Positions 16,409 through 25,238 of a DNA stretch of 64,000 bases are shown piece after piece (the first letter of the stretch is position 1; the number at the start of each line of letters is the position of its first letter). This DNA is from Variovorax sp. J22G73. GTDB lineage: Bacteria; Pseudomonadota; Gammaproteobacteria; Burkholderiales; Burkholderiaceae_C. The position numbers and the translations under genes are program-made. Below the pieces are notes generated by a model, which was not told the origin of the DNA, did no database searches, and was given only the letters and a program-made list of their open reading frames with translations. The DNA lies in NCBI RefSeq assembly GCF_030317035.1, contig NZ_JASZYK010000002.1, positions 62,001-126,000 of the forward strand, in the 5' to 3' direction.

Positions 16409-19080
16409 CGGCCGGGCGCGGTGCGCAAGGCAGGCACGGTCTTGGCCTGCTCGATGTAGGCGCCCTGGGTGGCGGTGACGGTGTCGATGCGAATCTGCGA
16501 CATGTCGGCGCGAAACAGGTTGGCCTCGCGCAGGTCGGCGCCGGCCAGCAGGGCCTTGTTGAAGTTGGCGGTCATGAGGTTGGCGCCGCGCAGGGACGCG
16601 CGGCTCAGGTCGGCGCGAATGAAGAGGCTGTCGGGCGCCAGCGTGTCGGTGAGGTCGGCGGCGCCCAGGTTGCAGGAAGAAAAGTCGCAGGTGTCCAGCG
16701 TGGCGCGGGCCAGGCGCGCGCCTTCGAGCGAGATTTCCCTGAGGCTGCATTGCACGAGCGTCGCGCCCTCGAAGCTGGCGTTGCGCAGGCTGCTGTTGCC
16801 GGCGAAGCAGGTGGTGCGCAGCAGGGCCTGCGCGAACACCATGCCGTCGTCGCAGGCGGTGTGGGTGAACGCGCAGGCTTCGAGCGTGGCGCCGGTGAAG
16901 TCCAGCCGTGCGACGTGGCACGAGAGAAACGCGGCCTTGAAGAGCCGCGCGCCGCGAAAGCTGCAGTCTTCCAGCGAAGCATCGGACAGGAAGCCGACAT
17001 AGGCGATGTCGGCCGAGCCGAAGTCGCATCCTTGCAGGCGCGAGTCGAGCACGTGCAGCTGGTGCAGCCGCGCGCCTTCGAAGCTGCAGGCCTTGAGCGT
17101 CACTTTCTCCAGCTTGGCGCCTTCGAGGTCGGCATGCGAGAAATCGGCCTGCTTGCAGTCGATGCCCGCCAGGTTGGTTTCGCGCAGCACCGCGCGCTGA
17201 AAGCTCGCGCCCGAGAGCTGGGCGCGCACCAGCACGGCTTCGCTGAAGTCGGCGCTGTCGCAGCGGGCGCCGCGCAGGTCGGCGCTTTCGAGCAGCGCAC
17301 GGCGAAAGCAGGCGCCGCGCAGGTCCATGCCGGACAGGTCGGCGGCGGTGAGGTCCATGCCGGTGAAATCGCGGTCGCCTTCGAGCACCGACGTGACCTG
17401 GGCGCGCAGCGCGGCAAGGCGTTCGGCCGCGAGCGGGACGACCGTGGCCTGGTGCTGCGCGGTGCCGCGGTACAGCGCGAGCAGGCCGCGCTCGCCGGCC
17501 TCGGCCATCCGGCGCATTGACTCGACCTGGGCCGCGGGCGCGGGCGCGGTGCCTGTGGCGGCAGCGATGCCGGTGAAGCCGCTGAGCACCGACGCGCCGT
17601 CCACGCGCGGCGGCCCTTTCACCTCGGTGCGGTCGTGCTCGCGCACCAGCTTGCCGGTGTCGAAGCCGACCTTTCTGGATTCCTTGGCGTTGGCATCGGC
17701 CTCGCGCTGCAGCCGCTCGCGCTCGATGGCGCCTTGCGCGCGCTGGGCGCGGGCGTAGGCATCGGCCTGCTCGACGAACTCGGGCAGCTCGTGCAGCGTG
17801 GGCAGGCGCTGGAAGGGCGCGGGAAGAGGGCGCTCGCGAAAGTGACGGGCCTTGTGGCCGGCGTCCAGCGCCATCTGCTTGAGCTCGTCGCGGGCTTGCG
17901 CGCCGCGTTCGCGCATGTTGCGCACCAGCGCGGATTCGGCCTGCGCGCCTTGTTCGGGCTGGTCGAGCCACGGGCCGATGGCGGTCGCCGGCACCAGTTC
18001 GTCGTCGCGGAACATGTAGAGCGCCCCCTTCTCGGGGTCGCAGCGCTGGCGCAGCACGTTGGCGTAGTGCGCGAGGCCGCGCGGCGCATCGGCCGTTTCC
18101 AGCGCGGGCATCACGTGCGTGATGTCGCTGGCGTCGTCTTCCTCGATGGTGGTTTCGCCGTGGAACACCAGCGCGATGCGCTCCAGGTGCGGAAAGAACC
18201 ACGCCGTGGTCAGCCGCTGCGCGACCTTCTCCACGTGACCGGGCGACCCGCGCCGGGCGATGAAGGCCAGCGCGCGCCAGTCGGGCAGGCGCCCCTGCTG
18301 CACGGCGATGGCCGGGTGCATGTTCCACACGGCGTAGGGCGTGCCGGGCGCGATCTCCATCGCGTCGGGCAGGCGCTGGTCGGGCGGCGCGGCGTTGAAG
18401 AGCTGCCAGTCCATGTCCTGCGCGAAGCCCGGAAAAAGCTGCGTGCGCCAATGCTCGTCGTACTGCTTGCCGATCAGGCGCAGGCGCCGCGGCCACGCGA
18501 TGTCGAGCGGCCCGAAGCTGGCGGGTTCAGGCTGCTCGTCGGGCCGGTGCACCCGGCGCGACGGGTGCTCGACGTTGGGCAGGCGCTGCACCTCGCGGCC
18601 ATCGACCGGCTCGCGTTCGTGGCCGCGGCCCAGCGGGTTGTCCGCGAACGAGGGGCCGCCGTAGGCTCGCGTCCAGTCGACGCGCATGGCCTCGAAGGGC
18701 TGTGGCGGTGTTGGGCGACCGCCGACCCAGTAGCGGTCGCCGAAGACCGCCAGGTCTTTCGAGAGGCCGCCGAGCTGCAGGCGCACGCCGCACATCGTCT
18801 TTTCCTGCTGGTGCGCGGTGTAGGCGAAGCCGGTGGCCAGCACCTCGGCACGTGCCTTGGGCAGCCCCATGTCGATGGCGGTGGCCGGGCCCAGCTCGTC
18901 GGACAGCGTCTTCCAGAACTCTGGTTCGGGCGTGAGCAGGTGCGGCTGGCCCATGGACACCATTGGCACCATTGGCACCATCGACACCATGCACATCGTG
19001 GTCACGGCCAGGCGCTGTTCGCCCGCGCGCAGGAAGGGCCGCGTGATGACGCTGAGGCGCAGCGGCTTGACGGTCTTCAT
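16405..19080 (-). CDS. DUF2169 domain fused to pentapeptide repeats (type VI adaptor)
   Basis: An 891-residue protein. The N-terminal DUF2169 domain covers about residues 1-310 (typical parts: VDWTRAYGGPSFADNPLGRG and the VFHGETTIEEDD region). A charged helical linker runs from about 310 to 540, then pentapeptide repeats fill 545-880 (SGMDLRGACFRRALLESADL and so on). DUF2169 proteins are known type VI adaptors that link a specific effector to its VgrG; one is needed for Tde2 delivery in Agrobacterium. Near the start, a run of Met-Val/Ser/Pro triplets (MVSMVPMVPMVSM) is encoded by short tandem repeats. First of three genes joined by ATGA overlaps. Confidence 0.88.
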   Translation of the reverse strand: MKTVKPLRLSVITRPFLRAGEQRLAVTTMCMVSMVPMVPMVSMGQPHLLTPEPEFWKTLSDELGPATAIDMGLPKARAEVLATGFAYTAHQQEKTMCGVRLQLGGLSKDLAVFGDRYWVGGRPTPPQPFEAMRVDWTRAYGGPSFADNPLGRGHEREPVDGREVQRLPNVEHPSRRVHRPDEQPEPASFGPLDIAWPRRLRLIGKQYDEHWRTQLFPGFAQDMDWQLFNAAPPDQRLPDAMEIAPGTPYAVWNMHPAIAVQQGRLPDWRALAFIARRGSPGHVEKVAQRLTTAWFFPHLERIALVFHGETTIEEDDASDITHVMPALETADAPRGLAHYANVLRQRCDPEKGALYMFRDDELVPATAIGPWLDQPEQGAQAESALVRNMRERGAQARDELKQMALDAGHKARHFRERPLPAPFQRLPTLHELPEFVEQADAYARAQRAQGAIERERLQREADANAKESRKVGFDTGKLVREHDRTEVKGPPRVDGASVLSGFTGIAAATGTAPAPAAQVESMRRMAEAGERGLLALYRGTAQHQATVVPLAAERLAALRAQVTSVLEGDRDFTGMDLTAADLSGMDLRGACFRRALLESADLRGARCDSADFSEAVLVRAQLSGASFQRAVLRETNLAGIDCKQADFSHADLEGAKLEKVTLKACSFEGARLHQLHVLDSRLQGCDFGSADIAYVGFLSDASLEDCSFRGARLFKAAFLSCHVARLDFTGATLEACAFTHTACDDGMVFAQALLRTTCFAGNSSLRNASFEGATLVQCSLREISLEGARLARATLDTCDFSSCNLGAADLTDTLAPDSLFIRADLSRASLRGANLMTANFNKALLAGADLREANLFRADMSQIRIDTVTATQGAYIEQAKTVPALRTAPGR

Positions 19081-19116
19081 GCGTGCAGCGCGCTGTGGCT
19101 GTATCCGTACCCACGC

Positions 19117-19572
19117 TCAGGACGCACGCGGAATCTCCAGCGGCGTGCGCTCGCGGTCGATGGCCACCGACGCGGCGTTGCGCGGGTCGTAGCGCAGGTG
19201 CACGATCTTCATCGGCTCCTGGAAGCGCGGCACCAGCGCGTCTTCGATGAAGGTGCGGATCGACGCGGTGCGCGGCGTGCCGGCGGCGTCGGCGTAGTCC
19301 ACCTCGAGCACCACGGCGCACACCGTCTGCCCGCGCGAGCCGGCGCGGGTCATGTTGTCGGGGTGCATGCGAAAGCTGCGCAGCACGCCGTCGGCCGGCT
19401 GGCCCTGGCCCGCCGTGGCCAGCGACCTCCATAGCGCCTGCTCGGCCGTGTACAGCCGGTTTTCGCGCCGCATGTAGCCGACCGCGCCGATGGCGCACAC
19501 GATCACCACCGTCATGACGACCGCGAAGACCCCCCACATCAGCGTTTCCCACTCAGGCATCGGGTCCTTCAC
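19117..19572 (-). CDS. Single-pass membrane protein, DUF3592-like, in type VI operon
   Basis: A 151-residue protein with one membrane segment near the N-terminus (LMWGVFAVVMTVVIVCAIGAVGY), then a soluble domain of about 110 residues with the flow of a DUF3592 protein (GQTVCAVVLEVDYADAAG, VHLRYDPRNAASVAID). Function unknown. The GTG start at 19572 overlaps the vgrG stop (GTGA); an ATG four codons later (19560) is the alternative. Position between vgrG and the adaptor is where an immunity or effector gene could sit, but nothing in it looks like a known toxin. Confidence 0.72.
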   Translation of the reverse strand: MKDPMPEWETLMWGVFAVVMTVVIVCAIGAVGYMRRENRLYTAEQALWRSLATAGQGQPADGVLRSFRMHPDNMTRAGSRGQTVCAVVLEVDYADAAGTPRTASIRTFIEDALVPRFQEPMKIVHLRYDPRNAASVAIDRERTPLEIPRAS

Positions 19573-21911
19573 ATCACGATATGCATGGCCTGCGCATAGG
19601 TCGCGAGGCCGTCCATGTAGAAACGCAGCGCGGCCTTGGCGACTTCGGTGGCCTTGTTGGTGATGTCGATGCCCTTGTTGGCGATCTTGAAGGTGATGAA
19701 GTCCACCTTCAGCACCGCGTACTGCGAGTTGACGCCGTAGAACTGCTGGCGCACGCCCCAGAAGTCGAGCGACAACCCCACCGCGCCGAAGCGAAACCCC
19801 GCGCCGCCCGCGCGCGCCAGCCGCCAGTCGCTGCTCTTGGCGTAGTTGTTGGTGTAGCTGACCGAGTTGTTCGTGTAGCTCACCGCCAGGTTGTTGTAGG
19901 TGTTCGACGTCGTGTTGTAGACGTTGGTGTTGATGACGTGCTGCGTCGTGTTGTGGATGTGGTTCGTGGTGTTGAAGGTCACGTCCGGCGAGGTGTGCAC
20001 GGTCGGGCCCGTCACGGTGGTGGTCGAGGGGCCGTTCACCAGCACGGTGTTCGAGGTGTCGATGGTGTCGTTGCGCCCGTCGCTCACGAAGCGCACCTCT
20101 TTTCCGTCGATGGTGCCGTGGTAGCCGCCGGTGATGGCCGAGTCGACACCGCCGGTGATGGTGTCCTTCAGCCCGCCGCTGAGCACGCGGGTCTTGCCGC
20201 CCGAGATGGTCTGGCTCACGCCGCCCGTCACCGTTTCGGTGAAGCCGCCGGTCACGCTGCGGGTGTCGCCGCCGGTGATGCTTTCCTTGGCGCCGGCGGT
20301 GATGTCGCGCGTTTCGCCGCTCTGGTAGGTGGCCGATTCGTGGCCCTTGATGAGCGTGGTGCGGGTGCCGTCGGTGGTGTGGGTTTCGTCGGCTTCCACC
20401 TCGACGTCGAGGTTGCGCTCGGCGTGCAGCAGGATCTGCTCGGCGCCCGCGCGGTCCTCGAAGCGCAGCATGTTGGCCTGGTTGGCCGCGCCGCCGCTGC
20501 TGGAGCGCGTGAGGATGCCGCTGGCCGTGGCGTTGTCCGGCAGCTCCCAGGGCGGCATCTGGTCGCTGTTGTAGACGCGGCCGGTGATGAGGGGCCGGTC
20601 GGGCTCGCCGCCGATGAAGTCGACGATCACCTCCTGGCCCACGCGCGGCATGTGCATGGTGCCGAAGTTGGCGCCAGCCCAGTTGCTGGACACGCGCACC
20701 CAGCAGGAGCTGTTCTCGTCGGACTGGCCGTAGCGGTCCCAGCGAAACTGCAGCTTCACGCGGCCGAAGCGGTCGGTCCAGATTTCTTCGGGGCCGACCA
20801 CCGTGGCGGTTTGCGGGCCGTTGGTGCGCGGGCGCGGCGTGGTGCGCGCGGGGCGGTAGACCACGCTGGAAGGCAGCACGCTGAAGTCGAACTCGCACAC
20901 CGATTCGCTGCTGCCGCCCGAGGAGTACTCGGGCTCCTGCAGGTCGTAGCGCGTTTCAATGACCAGGTACTCGCGGTTGTCCGACTCGCGCGGGCAGTGC
21001 GTCATCTCGAACAGGTAGCCCGGCGCCATGCCGACGACGTTGGTGTGGCCCGCCGCCAGCTCGTGCGCGCACTGCAGCTCCTGCAGGCGAATGCGCGCGT
21101 AGCTGTCGCCCTGCTGGTGCTCGGTGTAGCCGCCGAGCCATTCGTACACCTCGTAGCTCGAGTGGTCGTGCGGCTTGGGGTCTTGCTGCACGCTTTGCAG
21201 CGAGGCGCGCGACTTCTTGAAGTCGAAGTCGTCGAGCATCACGCGGCCCGAGGTGATCTGCTCGGCCACGCGCCAGCGGTCGATACAGGGCTCCAGCGCG
21301 TTCAGCACGCGGTCGCGCGGGCGGTAGGGAATGCTGGCGTGGCCGGGCAGGGGCGTGTAGCTGCCGGTGTCGTCGGCCAGCACCAGCAGGTGCGTGCCGT
21401 TGCCGTGCTCGAAGTGGTAGGCGATGCCTTCGTGCTCCATGAGGCGGCTCGCGAAGGCGAAGTCGCTCTCCTGGTACTGCACGCAGAACTCCCAGGCGGG
21501 GTAGCTGCCCGAAAGGCGCTTCTCGAACTGGAAGCCGTACTTGCCCAGCACCTCGTCGAGCACCTCGGGCACGCTCTTGTTCTGGAAGATGCGGCTGTCG
21601 GTGGTGCGCGTGAGGTACCACAGCCACGGCTGCACCAGCGCGCGGTAGATGTAGTGGCGGCCGGTTTCGTTGGCGCGGCCCACCAGCTCGAAGCGCACCA
21701 CGGTGCCGTTCAGGAAGCGCGGGCCGGCCTCGTCGGCCAGTTCCATGGTCAGCGACGTGCCCAGCAGCTGCTTCAGGTCGAGGCTGAAGCTGGTGCTGAC
21801 CATGTCCACCTCGAACTCGAAGAGCTGCGAGAGCCCTTCGCGTCCCCGCATGGCGCGGAACTTGAGCTGCTCGGCGCTCAGGACGGTGTGGACTTGAACG
21901 GTGCGCGGCAT
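19569..21911 (-). CDS. vgrG: Type VI secretion spike protein VgrG (TssI)
   Basis: A 780-residue VgrG. The gp27-like hub covers about residues 1-380, with the CVQYQESDFAFASRLMEHEGIAYHFEH region typical of the family. The OB-fold follows (IWTDRFGRVKLQFRWDRYG, SSCWVRVSSNWAGANFG, about 395-440), then the gp5-like beta-helix needle at about 480-690 with seven octad repeats TGGxTxxV. After an Asn/Thr/Tyr-rich stretch (about 640-700) comes an extra domain of about 80 residues with no match I recognise. The start has a strong GGGGGAG upstream. First gene of the accessory operon. Confidence 0.95.
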   Translation of the reverse strand: MPRTVQVHTVLSAEQLKFRAMRGREGLSQLFEFEVDMVSTSFSLDLKQLLGTSLTMELADEAGPRFLNGTVVRFELVGRANETGRHYIYRALVQPWLWYLTRTTDSRIFQNKSVPEVLDEVLGKYGFQFEKRLSGSYPAWEFCVQYQESDFAFASRLMEHEGIAYHFEHGNGTHLLVLADDTGSYTPLPGHASIPYRPRDRVLNALEPCIDRWRVAEQITSGRVMLDDFDFKKSRASLQSVQQDPKPHDHSSYEVYEWLGGYTEHQQGDSYARIRLQELQCAHELAAGHTNVVGMAPGYLFEMTHCPRESDNREYLVIETRYDLQEPEYSSGGSSESVCEFDFSVLPSSVVYRPARTTPRPRTNGPQTATVVGPEEIWTDRFGRVKLQFRWDRYGQSDENSSCWVRVSSNWAGANFGTMHMPRVGQEVIVDFIGGEPDRPLITGRVYNSDQMPPWELPDNATASGILTRSSSGGAANQANMLRFEDRAGAEQILLHAERNLDVEVEADETHTTDGTRTTLIKGHESATYQSGETRDITAGAKESITGGDTRSVTGGFTETVTGGVSQTISGGKTRVLSGGLKDTITGGVDSAITGGYHGTIDGKEVRFVSDGRNDTIDTSNTVLVNGPSTTTVTGPTVHTSPDVTFNTTNHIHNTTQHVINTNVYNTTSNTYNNLAVSYTNNSVSYTNNYAKSSDWRLARAGGAGFRFGAVGLSLDFWGVRQQFYGVNSQYAVLKVDFITFKIANKGIDITNKATEVAKAALRFYMDGLATYAQAMHIVM
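20109..20276 (-). repeat. Seven tandem 24-base repeats encoding VgrG octads
   Basis: Seven consecutive 24-base units encode [T/S]GGxxxx[V/I/L] octads (TGGDTRSV, TGGFTETV, TGGVSQTI, SGGKTRVL, SGGLKDTI, TGGVDSAI, TGGYHGTI). They are the turns of the triple-stranded beta-helix of the spike needle. A copy-number change would keep the frame and alter needle length. Confidence 0.85.
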
Positions 21912-22066
21912 GCGGAACTCCCCCTGACCCTGTGGGCTTTCGCGGGTGCGAAGCCTTTCAGGGCAGTCTAGAAATTCCTCATGTCATCGGGATGACTCGC
22001 AAGGCGTAGAAGAAGCCCTTACACGCGTGCATGCCCGCACGGCCGCATGGCCGCACGCTCGCAGGC

Positions 22067-23203
22067 TCACATGGACGCTTCGAGCATCGCCTTGTAGTCG
22101 TCGCGCGTGGCCAGCCGCGGATTGGTCTTGTGGCAGTGGTCGGCCATGGCGCCGTCGATGACCTTCTCGAACAGCGCGGGCGTCACGCCCACCTCGGCCA
22201 GGCCCTTGGGCAGGCCCAGGCGCGCGTTCATGTCGCGAATGGCATCGCCCAGGTCGCCGGCGGAGTCCAGGTGCATGGCCTGTGCCATGCGTTGCAGGCG
22301 CTGCTCCTTCTGCACCGACTCGGCACCCGCGTTGAAGTGGATCACCGCGGGCAGGAACAGGGCGTTGAGCGTGCCGTGGTGCAGCCGCGGATCGACCCCG
22401 CCCAGGCTGTGGCTCAGCGAATGCACGCAGCCCAGGCCCTTCTGGAAGGCCATCGCGCCTTGCATCGACGCGCTCATGAGGTTCAGGCGCGCCTCGCGGT
22501 CGCTGCCGTCCTTGGTCGCGCGTTCGATGTGGCCCCAGGCGCGCTCCAGCCCGTCGAGGCCGATGCCGTCGGCCGGCGGGTTGAACGCGGCCGACATGAA
22601 GGTTTCCATGCAGTGCGCAATGGCGTCCATGCCGGTCGCGGCCGTGAGCTTGGGCGGCAGGCCCAGCGTGAGCTCGGGGTCGCAGATGGCGGCCTTGGGC
22701 ATCAGGAACCAGCTGTGGAAGCCCAGCTTGCGGTGGTCGTCCACGATGACGATGGCGCCGCGCGCCACCTCGCTGCCGGTGCCGCTGGTGGTGGGCACTG
22801 CGATGAGCGGCACCACGCGCTCGGTGATCCTGGGAGACCCGCCTTCGATGGTGGCGTAGGTCTTCAGCGGGCCTTCGTGCGTGGCCGCGATGGCCACGCC
22901 CTTGGCGCAGTCGATGGCCGAGCCGCCACCCACCGCGATGAGCCCGTCGCAGCGGCCGCTGCGGTACAGCTCGACGGCCGCGCGCACCGCGGCTTCGGTC
23001 GGGTTGGAGGGCGTCTGGTCGAACACCGACACCTCGAGATCGGCGATGGCATCGAGCGCTTTCTGCAGCACGCCGGCCGCGCGCACGCCCGCGTCGGTGA
23101 CGATCAGCGGGCGGTTGATGCCGATGCGCGCGCACTCGCTGGACAGCAGCTTGATGGCGCCGAATTCGAACTGGATCTGGGTGAGGTACTGGATGAGGGC
23201 CAT
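22067..23203 (-). CDS. Iron-containing (group III) alcohol dehydrogenase
   Basis: A 378-residue NAD(P)-dependent dehydrogenase of the Fe-ADH family. The nucleotide-binding GGGSAIDCAKG (about residue 93) and PTTSGTGSEV (about 137) are clear. Metal ligands are in GMDAIAHCMETF (Asp and His), GCVHSLSHSLGG (His) and the next HHGT (His). Family members reduce aldehydes or oxidise alcohols such as 4-hydroxybutyrate; the substrate cannot be read from the sequence. Start ATG at 23203. It is divergent from the esterase gene, with 85 bases between the two starts, and lies upstream of the type VI operon. Confidence 0.9.
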   Translation of the reverse strand: MALIQYLTQIQFEFGAIKLLSSECARIGINRPLIVTDAGVRAAGVLQKALDAIADLEVSVFDQTPSNPTEAAVRAAVELYRSGRCDGLIAVGGGSAIDCAKGVAIAATHEGPLKTYATIEGGSPRITERVVPLIAVPTTSGTGSEVARGAIVIVDDHRKLGFHSWFLMPKAAICDPELTLGLPPKLTAATGMDAIAHCMETFMSAAFNPPADGIGLDGLERAWGHIERATKDGSDREARLNLMSASMQGAMAFQKGLGCVHSLSHSLGGVDPRLHHGTLNALFLPAVIHFNAGAESVQKEQRLQRMAQAMHLDSAGDLGDAIRDMNARLGLPKGLAEVGVTPALFEKVIDGAMADHCHKTNPRLATRDDYKAMLEASM

Positions 23204-23288
23204 GGGGTGTGGGGTGCTCCGGAATGCATGGGGAATGCTGGGGGCAGTACGATTGCCGACCAGCCAAATCTAACAAGAGCGAGCCGTC

Positions 23289-24284
23289 TTGCACACGAAA
23301 GAAACCCTTGCCGCTGTCGCGCCCGCAACACCCCGCGCTGTGCCGTCCAGCCCGCGCCTCACACCGAAGATGGCCAGCGTGGTCGAACGCATGGCGCGCG
23401 CCGGCCATCCGCCGCTCGACCAGCTGACGCCTGACGAAGCGAAGGCGTCCTACGAGAAAGGCGCGGGCGTGCTCGAGGTGCCCAAGCCCGCGTTGGCACG
23501 CATAGAAGACTTCAACATCGCCGCGCGAGACGGCACCGCGCTGCCCGCGCGGCTGTACGCGCCTTCGAACGAAGCGCTGCCCGTGCTCGTGTACTTTCAT
23601 GGTGGCGGCTTCACCGTCGGCAACATCCGCACGCACGACACGCTGTGCCGCGTGCTGAGCCACAAGAGCGGCTGCGCGGTGGTGTCGGTGGACTACCGGC
23701 TGGCACCGGCGCACAAGTTTCCGACCGCGTCGAACGACGCGTGGGATGCCTTCGAATTCATCGCGAAACAAGGTGCGAGCCTGGGCCTGGACCCGCGCCG
23801 CATGGCCGTGGGCGGCGACAGCGCGGGCGGCACGCTGGCGGCCGTGTGCGCCATCCTGGCGCGCGACGCGGGCCTGCCGCTGGCGCTGCAGATGCTGGTC
23901 TACCCCGGCACCACCGCGCACCAGGACACCGCCTCGCACGCGCGCCATGCCGACGGCCCGCTGCTGACGAAGGCCATGATCGATTTCTTCTTCGCGCAGT
24001 ACGTGCGCACCGACGCCGACCGCGACGACTGGCGCTTTGCGCCGCTGCTGGCCGACGACGTCGACGGCGTGGCGCCCGCATGGATCTGCCTGGCCGAATG
24101 CGACCCGGTGGTCGACGAAGGCATCGCCTACGCCGACAAGCTGCGCGCCGCGGGCGTGCCGGTCGACCTGGAGATCTACCGCGGCGTGATCCACGAGTTC
24201 ATCAAGATGGGCCGCGCGATTCCCGAGGCGCTGCAGGCGCACGACGATGCGGCGCGGGCGCTGCGCGAGGCGTTGCAGCCTTGA
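23289..24284 (+). CDS. Alpha/beta-hydrolase, hormone-sensitive-lipase-type esterase
   Basis: A 331-residue esterase. The oxyanion motif YFHGGGF (about residue 101), nucleophile motif GGDSAGG (about 176), then Asp in ECDPVVDEG and His in GVIHEF complete the HSL-type triad. It cleaves short-chain esters in the cytoplasm; the physiological substrate is unknown. The frame opens with a TTG at 23289; an ATG at 23370 would remove 27 residues that are poorly conserved in the family, so the start is uncertain. It is followed 66 bases later by the thioesterase-acetyltransferase gene, probably in one transcript. Confidence 0.88.
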   Translation: MHTKETLAAVAPATPRAVPSSPRLTPKMASVVERMARAGHPPLDQLTPDEAKASYEKGAGVLEVPKPALARIEDFNIAARDGTALPARLYAPSNEALPVLVYFHGGGFTVGNIRTHDTLCRVLSHKSGCAVVSVDYRLAPAHKFPTASNDAWDAFEFIAKQGASLGLDPRRMAVGGDSAGGTLAAVCAILARDAGLPLALQMLVYPGTTAHQDTASHARHADGPLLTKAMIDFFFAQYVRTDADRDDWRFAPLLADDVDGVAPAWICLAECDPVVDEGIAYADKLRAAGVPVDLEIYRGVIHEFIKMGRAIPEALQAHDDAARALREALQP

Positions 24285-24350
24285 GCCTGTAGGCCGGGCC
24301 CGCGCCGCGTTCCCTTTTCCCTTTTTTTCAAAACCGTTCCGGAGACAAGA

Positions 24351-25211
24351 ATGCAACGTAGCGATTTCCGCTTTTTTCACCGCCTGCGCGTGCGCTGGGC
24401 CGAAGTCGACATGCAGAAGATCGTGTTCAACGCGCACTACCTGATGTACTTCGACACCGCCATCTCCGACTACTGGCGCGCGCTCGCGTTGCCGTACGAG
24501 GAAGCGATGCAGTCGCTGGGCGGCGACCTGTACGTGCGCAAGGCCACCATCGACTTTCGCGGCTCGGCGCGCATGGACGACATGATCGACGTGGGCATGC
24601 GCTGCGTGCGCGTCGGCACGTCGTCGATGGTGTTCGAGGGCGGGCTGTTCCGGCAAGACCAGTTCCTGGTCGGCTGCGAGCTGGTCTACGTGTTTGCCGA
24701 CCCGGCCACGCAGACCTCGAAGCCGGTGCCGCAGGTGCTGCGCGACGTGCTCACCGGCTACGAGGCCGGCGAGCCGATGCGCACGGTGGAAACGGGCGCG
24801 TGGTCCGCGCTGGGCGACGGCGCGGGCGCGCTGCGGCGCGCGGTGTTCATCGAGGAGCAGAACATTCCCGAATCGATGGAATGGGACGAACACGACGCGG
24901 TCGTGCTGCACGCGGTGGCGCGCAACCGGCTGGGGCAGGTCATTGCCACGGGGCGGCTGCTGCACGCGGAAGACGGGGTGTCGCACATCGGGCGCATGGC
25001 GGTGCACCGCAACCTGCGCAGCGGCGGCCATGGGGCCGCGGTGGTGCGTGTGCTGGAAGAAGCCGCGCAGGCGCGCGGCGACCGCGAAGTGGCGTTGAAC
25101 GCTCAGCGCAGCGCCGAGCGCTTCTATGCGCGGCTCGGCTACGCGGTGCATGGCGAGCCCTTCGAGGAAGCCGGCATCCCGCACATCGAGATGCGGCGCG
25201 CGTTGCGCTGA
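24351..25211 (+). CDS. Fusion of hot-dog acyl-CoA thioesterase and GNAT acetyltransferase
   Basis: A 286-residue protein of two domains. Residues 1-135 match the YbgC/FadM-type thioesterase: VRWAEVDMQKIVFNAHYL carries the catalytic Asp (VRxxEVDxxxIVxxxxY), then a hot-dog fold with RKATIDFRGSARMDD. Residues 140-286 match a GNAT domain: RRAVFIEEQNIPESMEWDEHD, then IGRMAVHRNLRSGGHGAAVV, the acetyl-CoA pyrophosphate loop (R-x-x-x-G-G/H-G). The second part resembles ElaA/YjcF-type acetyltransferases. GGAGAC lies 6 bases before the ATG. Substrates are unknown. The fusion is uncommon in my experience. Confidence 0.85.
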   Translation: MQRSDFRFFHRLRVRWAEVDMQKIVFNAHYLMYFDTAISDYWRALALPYEEAMQSLGGDLYVRKATIDFRGSARMDDMIDVGMRCVRVGTSSMVFEGGLFRQDQFLVGCELVYVFADPATQTSKPVPQVLRDVLTGYEAGEPMRTVETGAWSALGDGAGALRRAVFIEEQNIPESMEWDEHDAVVLHAVARNRLGQVIATGRLLHAEDGVSHIGRMAVHRNLRSGGHGAAVVRVLEEAAQARGDREVALNAQRSAERFYARLGYAVHGEPFEEAGIPHIEMRRALR

Positions 25212-25238
25212 AACCGACCACTTCGAACTTCGATAGCG

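Noticed and set aside
18950..18999. Short tandem repeat in the DUF2169 gene (MVSMVPMVPMVSM) as possible phase-variation site
   Set aside because: Units are multiples of three and imperfect, so slippage would not switch the frame. Noted only within the gene entry.
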